32,148 nt of DNA from Sulfobacillus harzensis (lineage in GTDB: Bacteria; Bacillota; Sulfobacillia; Sulfobacillales; Sulfobacillaceae): NCBI RefSeq assembly GCF_012933365.1, contig NZ_JABBVZ010000041.1, positions 1 through 32,148 of the forward strand, read 5' to 3'. Under the pieces are notes generated by a model. The model ran no database searches. It saw nothing but the letters and a program-made list of their open reading frames with translations, and was not told where the DNA came from. Below are positions 7,157 to 14,062 of this stretch, one piece after another. Position 1 is the first letter of the stretch. Each line of letters starts with the position of its first letter. The position numbers were made by a program, and so were the translations under genes.

Positions 7157-8211
7157 CCTGTAGGGTCGAGTAGGTGCGCCATGAGGAGCCCATCCATGGT
7201 TCGCCCTTGATGGCGAAAGGCGCCGCGCTTTCGTCCCTCAACGACAAAGCCAAATTTCCGATAGAGGGCGATGGCGGGGAGATTCTCGGCGTAGACCTCT
7301 AGTTCAATCCGCGTCACCAACCCCGTGTTTTTGGCCCAATCCATGCCCGCCTGCAATAGGGCGGAACCCAGGCCCTGGCCACGAAATCGTTCATCGACCG
7401 ACATGCCAAACTCCACCACGTGCCGAACGGCCCTGCGGGGGCTTCCCATCGCATCCCACATGCCCACAATCGACCCGTCCGGGGCATCGGCAACCAGCAT
7501 GACCGCATTCGGACGGTCTTGGTGGCGCGCTATGAAGGCTTCTTGGTCATCGACGGTCATGGTAAAGGGGTCCGCCACAACGGGAAGAAAGAGGCTTTTA
7601 TCGGAAAACAACCGCCGCATATACTCCACTATGGCTGGGGCATCAGCTATTGTCGCACGGCGGACGGCCCACGAAACCCGCGATGTTCTAGGTTCCCGCG
7701 CGGCTTCCGACCATCCCACTCGGTGGCTGCGGCGTTCGAGAAGGAGCACGTCTCGCCAACCCTGGTCCATTTGGCCAACCCGTTCGCGATAGCCGACCAG
7801 GCGAAACCCCTGGGCGAGGTGTAGGCGAACGCTGGGACCGTTCTCTGGAAAAATCCCGGCCGTGAGTGTCCAAAAGCCTGACGCTTCGCTAGCGAGTATC
7901 AGCGCCTCCATCAGTCGACGGCCAACGCCCTGCCCGCGCGCTGATTGGGCGACATAGATGCTGACTTCCGCGACCCCAGCGTAGACACAGCGGTTTGAAA
8001 TTGGACTCAACGCTGCCCAACCCAAAAGCTGTCCTTCCGGCGTGCGAGCCACCAATCGGCATGACGGAACGTGACTCTTGTCCCAGACGCTCCAACTCGG
8101 GGCAGAGGTCTCGAAAGTCGCCTGTTTGGTGGCGATGCCCTCTTCATAAATACGCTGGACTTCTGGCCAATCCTCGGGCCTCATGGCCATGACGTCGAAT
8201 AGTGGTGTCAT
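7114..8211 (-). CDS. Tandem double-GNAT acetyltransferase (MnaT/Pat-like plus second GNAT)
   Basis: 365 residues hold two complete GNAT domains in one frame. Domain 1 (about 1-165) looks like the phosphinothricin/methionine-sulfone acetyltransferase group: MRPEDWPEVQRIYEEGIATKQ, TFET near residue 32, EVSIYV, motif A ARGQGVGRRL (91-100), then GIFPENGPSVRLHLAQGF. Domain 2 (about 181-350) has RRATIADAPAIVEYMRR, EFGMSVDERFRGQGLGSALL (motif A 277-286), ELEVYAENLPAIALYRKFGF and a DGLLMAHLL end. Both acetyl-CoA loops are intact, so both may be active. The linker at 165-180 is short and Arg/Ser-rich. Each domain alone would be a normal-length gene, so this is a fusion. Substrates are unknown; domain 1 kin acetylate phosphinothricin-like or amino-acid-analogue amines. 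Confidence 0.88.
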   Translation of the reverse strand: MTPLFDVMAMRPEDWPEVQRIYEEGIATKQATFETSAPSWSVWDKSHVPSCRLVARTPEGQLLGWAALSPISNRCVYAGVAEVSIYVAQSARGQGVGRRLMEALILASEASGFWTLTAGIFPENGPSVRLHLAQGFRLVGYRERVGQMDQGWRDVLLLERRSHRVGWSEAAREPRTSRVSWAVRRATIADAPAIVEYMRRLFSDKSLFLPVVADPFTMTVDDQEAFIARHQDRPNAVMLVADAPDGSIVGMWDAMGSPRRAVRHVVEFGMSVDERFRGQGLGSALLQAGMDWAKNTGLVTRIELEVYAENLPAIALYRKFGFVVEGRKRGAFRHQGRTMDGLLMAHLLDPTGYSTTLESFGSSRQ

Positions 8212-8426
8212 TGACCTGCCCCTTCTCCGTTTATCGCGCGTTAACGTTGCGGGAGGATTCGTCGCGTGCTCCCAGAATTCCTGCGCAGCAATGGACGTCG
8301 GATGAAAGCGATGGAAGGGTCATTTCTTGACACCCCCACTGCATCGTGAACGATGTCGTTGGGTCGGATTTCACTCGGTCCCGCCCCAGGTTTTTCCCAA
8401 AGGACTCGGATCGAGCGGGAAAGGCT

Positions 8427-8432
8427 TATAAT
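8427..8432 (+). promoter_or_regulatory. Possible -10 box upstream of the site-2-protease gene
   Basis: A perfect TATAAT lies about 40 bases before the probable start codon. No good TTGACA lies 16-18 bases upstream (the best is GGACTC), so the promoter call is weak. The 260-bp gap from 8212 to 8473 holds nothing else recognisable. Confidence 0.3.
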
Positions 8433-8473
8433 GCTGAAGACGACATACTCGGATCAATAAGGTGGAACGTGCT

Positions 8474-9454
8474 ATGCCCATGGTACCGCAGGAAGAATGG
8501 CAGCCGCTTGAGCCGGAGGATCCCCGCTGGGAATTCTTAATGCGTCTCGATCCCCGATGCACGGCGTTGCCGGGCACTTGGGAGGTGCGAGGGGACCTTC
8601 CGGCCGATTGGGAGTCTTATTCCACAACGGCCGAGGGCCACATTGATACGGACTTTGAATCACCCACGATTCTTCGCGCCAATGGCATTGACTTTCGCTA
8701 TCGCCCCCCAGCTCGGGTGATTCCCCGACGTTCGGGGATTCGCCGCTGGTGGACGGCTGCCGTGGGCGTGGTACTCAAGTTTAAGGCGTTGCTGGTTTTC
8801 GGCTCTGTTCTGCTGAACCTTCTTGTATATGGACTGGCATTTGGTTGGGCGTTTGCGGCGGGGCTGGTAGCGGTTATCGCGATCCATGAATCTGGCCATG
8901 TTGTGGCCAACCGGCGCAAGGGAATCCCGGCCAGTTTGCCTGTATTTATCCCCTTTTTAGGCGCGTTTATTGGCCTGCGTCAGATGCCTCAGAATGCGGC
9001 TGACGAGGCCTTTATCGGCATCATGGGCCCACTGTTCGGACTGGGCGCATCTGTACTGGCGCTCATCTTAGGCGTCGTGACCAAACAGGCCGCGTTTTTC
9101 GCCATCGCCGAAGTGGGCTTTTTGATGCATGTCTTTAATCTTATGCCGGTCATTCCATTAGACGGTGGGCGGAGTGTCGCCTTTTGGGGATGGAAAGCGT
9201 GGATTCCCGGCATTCTCGGCATGTTGCTGGTCTTATTCTATAATCCATTGACACACCAGTTCACTCTCGATCCCGTGACCGCCATTATTTTAATCATTGT
9301 GGTTGTCTCCCTGTTGCGCGAACCTCGGCGCCGGTCCCCTGTTTACAATGACATTTCAATCCGCGACCGGGTTGTCTTTGGCAGCATTTGGGCCTTTGCC
9401 CTTTTGGCCAGCATGGCCGGATATTGGCTTGTGGGAACACGTCTGGTCATGTAA
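8474..9454 (+). CDS. Site-2-protease-like M50 family membrane metalloprotease
   Basis: ATG 8474 is preferred because TAAGGTGG lies about 8 bases before it; a GTG at 8462 overlaps that ribosome site. The 326-residue protein has a soluble N-terminus of about 90 residues, then multiple membrane helices. The zinc motif HESGH (138-142) sits in the helix LVAVIAIHESGHVVA, and the second ligand motif N(222)LMPVIPLDGG (ending ~232) is complete, so the active site of an intramembrane zinc protease is intact. M50 enzymes cleave membrane-bound substrates such as anti-sigma factors or signal peptides. The sequence resembles the short bacterial/plant EGY-like M50 group. It is probably monocistronic. A link to the sigma/anti-sigma gene 10 kb away is only a speculation. 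Confidence 0.9.
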   Translation: MPMVPQEEWQPLEPEDPRWEFLMRLDPRCTALPGTWEVRGDLPADWESYSTTAEGHIDTDFESPTILRANGIDFRYRPPARVIPRRSGIRRWWTAAVGVVLKFKALLVFGSVLLNLLVYGLAFGWAFAAGLVAVIAIHESGHVVANRRKGIPASLPVFIPFLGAFIGLRQMPQNAADEAFIGIMGPLFGLGASVLALILGVVTKQAAFFAIAEVGFLMHVFNLMPVIPLDGGRSVAFWGWKAWIPGILGMLLVLFYNPLTHQFTLDPVTAIILIIVVVSLLREPRRRSPVYNDISIRDRVVFGSIWAFALLASMAGYWLVGTRLVM

Positions 9455-9510
9455 TGGGATGCTTATTCTGCCCGATTTTTGGCATGCTTTGGGATAATGG
9501 GGGCGAGACC

Positions 9511-9702
9511 ATGAGGGGATGTCCCCATGAGTCGTTTGTTAACGATGTCGTCGTCATGGCAGTGCTTTCTGCCAGCCATGACACCGACCGGCCGCTATTG
9601 GCGGCGATTCACGGAAAAGACAAAACCCTGGTGGATGGGGGCAATTCGATGCGTCACGCCGTGGTGATGATTCAAGAAATGGCCCGGTTGGGTTGGCGGT
9701 GA
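9511..9702 (+). CDS. Hypothetical short protein
   Basis: I do not recognise this gene. A 63-residue frame begins with ATG 9511 after a purine-rich GGGGGCGAG and reads as a compact, mostly helical, soluble peptide (DVVVMAVLSASHD, LLAAIHGKDKTLVDGG, HAVVMIQEMARLGW). The same frame stays open past its stop codon for about 18 more codons before a second stop, which suggests a decayed longer gene. No known motif or domain is visible. It could be a short real gene, a remnant, or chance. Confidence 0.25.
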   Translation: MRGCPHESFVNDVVVMAVLSASHDTDRPLLAAIHGKDKTLVDGGNSMRHAVVMIQEMARLGWR

Positions 9703-10158
9703 CCTCGTGGCGTTGACTCATCACTATTGGGATCACATTTTACGGGGCGGCTCGATTTGACGCCACCGTTGTTGCATGCGCTGAGACGGCGAAATTCGTT
9801 CGAGAAATGACCCATCCGGCAACGCACAAACGCATGTATGTTTCGTAAGAAGAGATTGTGTGTAGGCGCTGCCGTATCCGGATCCCGTCGACTTCCGTTA
9901 CACGCCCGCTGGGGCCGCCCAAATGGCCTTCTCTGCGGAATCTGAAGGTCCGGCAATGTTGGCCCTCGCACCATGATGAGCCGCTGAACGGTGGGGAGTT
10001 TGCACGATTCCTGTGTGTTGGAAGCGGCATCAAGTGGTTAGCATCTATCCGCAGCATCAGAGACAGCGAGCGAGAAGCTTATTGAGCGTCATGTTGAATC
10101 AGGAGGAACGGGAGTTGTCGGACCCATCCTATCAACATATTTCCGAGGAGGGTGATGC
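9703..10158. other. 456-bp gap with several short coding-like fragments
   Basis: No gene can be supported. Several short open fragments in different frames have protein-like composition: GAARFDATVVACAETAKFV (about 9749-9805), then YPDPVDFRYTPAGAAQMAF (about 9871-9930), and a 23-codon stretch beginning at ATG 10091 (MLNQEERELSDPSYQHISEE) that ends in the nitrilase start as ATGA. The pattern looks like a decayed gene between the site-2-protease and nitrilase genes. I could not assign a family. Confidence 0.3.
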
Positions 10159-10914
10159 ATGAAAGTTTCCGTCGTGTCCGCTTCGTTTCCGATGACCTTT
10201 GACGTCGCGGAGAACCTTCAGCGCATGAAGGCGTTGGTCGCCCAGTGCCACGCCCACGAAGTCGTGGTGTTCCCGGAGGGGGCGCTATCCGGTTATTCTG
10301 ACGACATCGGTTTTTTGAACGACATCGACCAAGCACAAGTCGACCGAGGATTGGACGTTCTGCAGGAATTGGCCGTCGCCAGCCGTTGCCATCTCTTTGT
10401 GGGAGCTATACGGCAAGATGGCCAGGGCTGGCGCAATCAAGCCTTCTATCTTTCTCCGGGGGGCGAGCGTTGGACCTATAACAAGATGAATCTCGCCACT
10501 CACGAGCGGGGTTATTTCGTTCCAGGCGACGAACTTCCCGTCTTCACCCTGTCCTTGCCCAGCAGCACACTTGCTGTTGGCGTGCAATTGTGCCGGGAAC
10601 TTCGCTTCCCCGGACAATGGCGCCGCTTGGCCCAACAGGGGGCCGAGCTCTTCATCTACATGACGCACGCCATCAACGATGAGCTGCACCGACCCGTATG
10701 GCGAAGCCACCTCATCAGTCGGGCCGCCGAAAACCAGCGCTGGGTTGTTGCCACGAATGTAGCGCATTCGGCGCAGTTGTGCCCCTCCATGATTGTGGAT
10801 CCGGCAGGCTTAGTCATGAAAGAGGCGGTATCTGACGCGGCCGGCATTTTACGAGCCGAGGTGGACATGGACGCGGTGTCCAATTGGTATCTCAATCAGA
10901 TTGTGGTGAATTGA
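10159..10914 (+). CDS. Carbon-nitrogen hydrolase (nitrilase superfamily)
   Basis: 251 residues, the usual length. The Glu-Lys-Cys triad is visible: E40 in VVVFPEGALSGY, K109 in YNKMNLATHE, and C145 in GVQLCRELRFPGQW. The flanking motifs (GERWTYNKMNL, RAAENQRWVVATN) are typical of the branch that includes omega-amidase, N-carbamoylase and related amidases. The protein cleaves amide-type C-N bonds, substrate unknown. It is cytosolic with no signal peptide. A strong GAGGAGGGTG ribosome site lies a few bases before the ATG. A GNAT gene follows 20 bases downstream, so the two are probably one operon. Confidence 0.92.
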   Translation: MKVSVVSASFPMTFDVAENLQRMKALVAQCHAHEVVVFPEGALSGYSDDIGFLNDIDQAQVDRGLDVLQELAVASRCHLFVGAIRQDGQGWRNQAFYLSPGGERWTYNKMNLATHERGYFVPGDELPVFTLSLPSSTLAVGVQLCRELRFPGQWRRLAQQGAELFIYMTHAINDELHRPVWRSHLISRAAENQRWVVATNVAHSAQLCPSMIVDPAGLVMKEAVSDAAGILRAEVDMDAVSNWYLNQIVVN

Positions 10915-10933
10915 ACGGGGTGAGCATTAACAG

Positions 10934-11434
10934 ATGGATGCTGAACGGTTCTTGACGGACGGGGTGGTACGGCTTCGCCGGTTTCGGGCCGACGATCCAG
11001 CGATCGACTTTGCCGTTTTATGGTATCAAGACCGCGAAGTGCTAGATGGGGCAGGTGGATTGGATGAAAAGCCCTTCGATCGGACGCGCATTGAGCGTAT
11101 GTATCGATATCTCGACACGCATGCCGAGCTCTACATCATCGAGGTCAGAGACCGTGCCCAATGGCTTCCTATTGGCGACGTGGCCTTGGCGCCTCACACC
11201 ACGCCCATCGTTATTGGGCACCCCGGCTGGCGATCGCGAGGCATTGGCACGCGGGTCTTAGCGCTCATTATTGGCCGGGCCCGCGAATTGGGGTATCCCG
11301 CCGTGTGGGCTAAGGAAATTTGGGCCCACAACGTGCGAAGCCAACGGCTTTTTGAGCGAATGGGGTTTCGCCGGGTCGAAGAGGGCGTGGATGACCAGGG
11401 TCGATCCTGGTACCGGTATCGGCTCGACCTCTAG
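10934..11434 (+). CDS. GNAT family N-acetyltransferase
   Basis: 166 residues. The N-terminal strand VVRLRRFRADDPAIDF is followed by a DREVLDGAGG loop, then the strand LPIGDVALAPHTTPIVIG, acetyl-CoA loop RSRGIGTRVLALIIGRA (100-116), and KEIWAHNVRSQRLFERMGF motif B. This order fits the RimJ/RimL-like GNAT class with a canonical R-x-x-G-x-G/A loop. The C-terminus (DQGRSWYRYRLDL) is complete. It lies 20 bases after the nitrilase stop with GGGGTGAG upstream of the ATG, so it is probably co-transcribed. It is convergent with the GH113-like lipoprotein gene (19-bp gap). Substrate unknown. Confidence 0.85.
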   Translation: MDAERFLTDGVVRLRRFRADDPAIDFAVLWYQDREVLDGAGGLDEKPFDRTRIERMYRYLDTHAELYIIEVRDRAQWLPIGDVALAPHTTPIVIGHPGWRSRGIGTRVLALIIGRARELGYPAVWAKEIWAHNVRSQRLFERMGFRRVEEGVDDQGRSWYRYRLDL

Positions 11435-11453
11435 GTTTAAAAGCCTAACATTC

Positions 11454-12566
11454 CTAACCGCGGGCCACGTTATGTTTGCTGATGGCTGAGGGTGTAGGCT
11501 TGAAGTAGGAACGGAGCGTGTTTTCCGCTGGCTTTCCACGGAGCGTATATCCATTGTCCTTGGGACCGCCTTCCCAATCGGGGTTCGAGGGGTTGGCCCA
11601 CCAAAACCACATGATGCCCTTCAGCCACGGACGCTGCCAGACGCTTTCGAAGGTGGCCAAGTAGCATCTTTGTTGGATAGCGAGATTTACGGGCTGATGG
11701 GGAAACCAGGTTCCCGGGGTGGCGGCTGCGCCATCCTCCGAGGGATATCCGAGTTCGGTAATGACAAATGGTTTGTGTGACAGTCCCGCGGTCTCTCGCC
11801 AACTTTGAATTTGATTGGCCAATTGGTTCCATGTAGCGGCCATGGAAGAAACACGGGGATTGGAAGCGGTACTCAACGGGAAATAGGCGTCAATGCCGAC
11901 ATCATCAAGGTCCTTCCAGAAGGTGACCTTCTGATAGTGGGGGAAGTCGGCGCCGTAGGTAATCGGACCATGATAGTACTGGCGGGCCAGTTGGATAGCG
12001 TGGGCCCAATAGGGTTGGTAGGCAGGCACATCGTCGAGCGAGTCAAACTCATCGCCGATTGCCAAAAGGTCCACATGATCCCGCTGGGCCAGCTTGGCGT
12101 AATGGACAAGGTAATTGTCAAATGAATGAAACCACGCCTTTGGCGATTTGGGGTGAAACAGTGCCTGCCATCCACTCCCCGTCAAGGAGTTGACGAAGGG
12201 GTCGAAAAAGACTCGCATCCCCTCGTGATGCGCCAGATGAATTAAATACGTCACGCTGGCATCGGTGGGCGTTTTTTGCGCATTGGGCGCAATCGTGTCG
12301 GAGTTGTTGGTCTTCTGGTACCAGGCGGTCTGAATCGAAAGCCAGTTCACGCCGTCCTGGTGCAAGTGAATGATAGAATTGGTGACGGCTTGCGATGTAA
12401 AAACATGGGGAGTATAGGCGGCTTCCGTCATTCCCTTCATTCGCGCCGAGAGTGGCGGAAGGCTGATGCTGGGGCCGGGCAGACGCGGCGGAGCGCCGCA
12501 AGCAGCAAGCGAGACGGTGAGAACAGCTATACCGACCCATCCGGTGAGCCGTTGCCTCTTCTTCAT
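11454..12566 (-). CDS. Lipoprotein with GH113-like glycosidase (TIM barrel) domain
   Basis: ATG 12564-12566 is preferred, with GGGAGG eight bases upstream on the minus strand; a GTG two codons earlier is too close. A lipoprotein signal is clear: MKKRQR, hydrophobic AVLTVSLAAC with lipobox cysteine C23. The mature protein (about 345 residues) looks like a glycoside hydrolase of the GH113 (beta-mannanase) type. It has LAIGDEFDSL with E173 as candidate acid/base, VGIDAYFPL, PFVITELGYPS with E271 as candidate nucleophile, and WFWWANPSNPDWEGGPKDNGY near the end, a strong family mark. It would act outside the membrane on mannan-type or other beta-linked polysaccharide. GH113 enzymes are known from Alicyclobacillus. 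Specificity is not shown by sequence alone. Confidence 0.82.
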   Translation of the reverse strand: MKKRQRLTGWVGIAVLTVSLAACGAPPRLPGPSISLPPLSARMKGMTEAAYTPHVFTSQAVTNSIIHLHQDGVNWLSIQTAWYQKTNNSDTIAPNAQKTPTDASVTYLIHLAHHEGMRVFFDPFVNSLTGSGWQALFHPKSPKAWFHSFDNYLVHYAKLAQRDHVDLLAIGDEFDSLDDVPAYQPYWAHAIQLARQYYHGPITYGADFPHYQKVTFWKDLDDVGIDAYFPLSTASNPRVSSMAATWNQLANQIQSWRETAGLSHKPFVITELGYPSEDGAAATPGTWFPHQPVNLAIQQRCYLATFESVWQRPWLKGIMWFWWANPSNPDWEGGPKDNGYTLRGKPAENTLRSYFKPTPSAISKHNVARG

Positions 12567-12749
12567 CCCCACGGCCTCCCTTGCCTTTACCTGTCAAAGG
12601 GAGTGTGGCCCAGAATGCCATTCTCTATGTCATGATGCCGTGAAGCCATGAACCGATGGCGGTTGCACGGATGCTTTGATGTGAACGTTGTGGCTTGTCC
12701 CAAGATGGCAATGGACAGCAGGAGGTCTTTTCGCGGTGTTGGTCAGTAC

Positions 12750-12783
12750 AAAAAAACCAGAACGCCGGGTTTACCGGCGTTCT
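12750..12783 (-). terminator. Intrinsic terminator of the GGDEF gene
   Basis: A perfect 10-bp stem (AGAACGCCGG / CCGGCGTTCT) with a 5-base loop lies 31 bases past the GGDEF stop. On the minus strand it is followed, two bases on, by a run of seven Ts. This is a textbook Rho-independent terminator. It separates the GGDEF gene from the downstream lipoprotein gene, which must have its own promoter. Confidence 0.9.
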
Positions 12784-12813
12784 CGTAGATATACGGCATA
12801 ACGCAGCGCGTCG

Positions 12814-13440
12814 TTACTCTTGTGGCAGCGCACCACGGTGTTTGTCCTCCGCTGGCAGTTGCGTGTTGTAATATTCCAAGAGCCGCTCCAAGGCTTCTCG
12901 GAATAATTCGGATTCTTTTTTGCGCATCCGTTCGGCCAGGGAACGCAACCGTCCGATGGACGAACTGGGATAGTAGCAGGACTTAAGCACCATCTCGTCT
13001 TTAGCCGGCAGGCCAACCCGGTTTCCACCCTGCTCTTTGGCTAGCCAGCACGCGACTTCGGCCTTTCGCCATAATTCATCAAAGTGGGCGGCGTCACGAG
13101 GCAGGTTGGCCACCCCGATGGTGACGCTCGGCCGATTTTGTCCTTCGGCTATTCGACGCCGTAAGTCCTCGGCCAGAAGAAAGCCTTCCTCGAGCGTACG
13201 ATTTCGAAGCACGAACCCGAATTCGTCTCCGCTGATGCGGTCCGCGATGCAGTCTTCGACTCCACTGACCCACACCGTGAGACTTTCAGCCACCTCGGAG
13301 AGGAGTCGATCGCCGACGTCTCTGCCGTGTGTAGAATTGACCTCCATTAACCCATCCACGTCAAGAAACCCCACAACCCCCGGACCGTCGCCGAGGTACT
13401 GTTGCAGGGTGTGCCAAGCGTTTTGGTCTCTCTGGGCCAT
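12814..13440 (-). CDS. GGDEF (diguanylate cyclase-type) protein with C-terminal ribbon-helix-helix-like segment
   Basis: 208 residues. The GGDEF domain (about 18-142) is compact but complete: FLDVDGLMEVN...GRDVGD (metal-binding Asp and substrate Asn), RISGDEFGFVL (signature SGDEF at 70-74, Ser for the first Gly), SVTIGVA, and AEVACWLAKEQGGNRV. The inhibitory RxxD site is absent (V and C at its positions). It could make c-di-GMP from two GTP, or only bind nucleotide. Residues about 150-191 (MVLKSCYYPSS, IGRLRSLAERMRKKESELF, REALERLLEYY) look like a CopG/Arc ribbon-helix-helix DNA-binding motif: one strand and two helices. Such a fusion is unusual. No sensor or membrane domain precedes GGDEF. 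GGAGG lies six bases before the ATG. Promoter at 13476-13504 and terminator at 12750-12783 make it a single-gene unit. Confidence 0.85.
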   Translation of the reverse strand: MAQRDQNAWHTLQQYLGDGPGVVGFLDVDGLMEVNSTHGRDVGDRLLSEVAESLTVWVSGVEDCIADRISGDEFGFVLRNRTLEEGFLLAEDLRRRIAEGQNRPSVTIGVANLPRDAAHFDELWRKAEVACWLAKEQGGNRVGLPAKDEMVLKSCYYPSSSIGRLRSLAERMRKKESELFREALERLLEYYNTQLPAEDKHRGALPQE

Positions 13441-13475
13441 TGCATGCCTCCATTCGACGTTAAGTTACAATGCAA

Positions 13476-13504
13476 AGTATATAATGTTTCAATAGTAATG
13501 TAAA
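13476..13504 (-). promoter_or_regulatory. Sigma-A-type promoter of the GGDEF gene
   Basis: On the minus strand: TTTACA (-35, plus bases 13499-13504), 17-base spacer, TATACT (-10, plus bases 13476-13481). Each box differs from consensus by one base. The predicted RNA start lies about 29 bases before the ATG. The surrounding sequence is AT-rich against its neighbours. Confidence 0.6.
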
Positions 13505-13583
13505 GTGAGATAGACTGATTATCAGGTCCGTTCGGACGCATTGTGCAGAGGATGTCGGCGATTTCTCTTGAAATAATTTTTGG

Positions 13584-13613
13584 TTGGCTGGTCGTGTTTG
13601 ATATGGTGATAAT
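13584..13613 (+). promoter_or_regulatory. Possible promoter of the zinc-ribbon gene
   Basis: TTGGCT (13584-13589), an 18-base spacer and GATAAT (13608-13613) lie about 43 bases before the ATG of the divergent zinc-ribbon gene. The fit is fair, not strong. Confidence 0.35.
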
Positions 13614-13655
13614 CGAGGGACGACAGGCCGTGGGCACCAAATGGAGGGGAAGACA

Positions 13656-14009
13656 ATGACGCGACGAAATTGGCGTGTTCAGCCGCCAGTTGGCTGCCCC
13701 CAGTGTCACAGTTTGGTCTGGGATCGGCGGGAGTGGGCGGCGGATCTGTTTACCCAGGGGTTGAGCTGGGTGTGCTTAGGTTGTGGCTACGAGCGCTGGG
13801 AGACGCTGGATGACCAGGGACATCGACGCTCGGGGGAACGTTGGGCGGTTTGCAAGTGTTGCGGCCGGGTGCTGCAGTCTGGGGAAGCGGCCATGAATGG
13901 GTATGGAGTCCTCTGTGGCAGAGGCCAATGCCATTGCCACGAGCGGGCGGTTGTTCGGGACCAACGGCGCTTGAAGCATCTGCGCCGAGTTGTTCAGCGC
14001 GACGGCTAA
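13656..14009 (+). CDS. Small multi-cysteine zinc-ribbon protein, function unknown
   Basis: ATG 13656 is preferred, because GGAGGGG ends six bases upstream and itself follows a false ATG at 13641. The 117-residue protein has two clear cysteine pairs, CPQC (14-17) and CLGC (40-43), forming a zinc ribbon. A second cysteine cluster (CKCC 66-69, then C87, C92, C94 with histidines in CGRGQCHCHE) could bind another zinc. The basic C-terminus (RDQRRLKHLRRVVQRDG) suggests nucleic-acid contact. No named family was recognised. It is divergent from the GGDEF gene and shares its 215-bp intergenic region, so the two may be co-regulated. No membrane segment or signal peptide. Confidence 0.65.
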   Translation: MTRRNWRVQPPVGCPQCHSLVWDRREWAADLFTQGLSWVCLGCGYERWETLDDQGHRRSGERWAVCKCCGRVLQSGEAAMNGYGVLCGRGQCHCHERAVVRDQRRLKHLRRVVQRDG

Positions 14010-14044
14010 CAGGGAGTGTTAGGAGTTCAGCCTCAGATTATGAG

Positions 14045-14062
14045 AAAGGCATTACGCCTTTT
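14045..14062 (+). terminator. Short hairpin between convergent genes
   Basis: AAAGGC, a 5-base loop and GCCTTT followed by another T form a 6-bp stem 35 bases after the zinc-ribbon stop, overlapping the stop of the convergent MFS gene. It may end the plus-strand transcript; the stem is short, so the call is weak. Confidence 0.3.

Noticed and set aside
12351..12651. Plus-strand frames opposite the lipoprotein signal region
   Set aside because: The minus-strand gene has a clear lipobox and ribosome site; plus frames are shadows.
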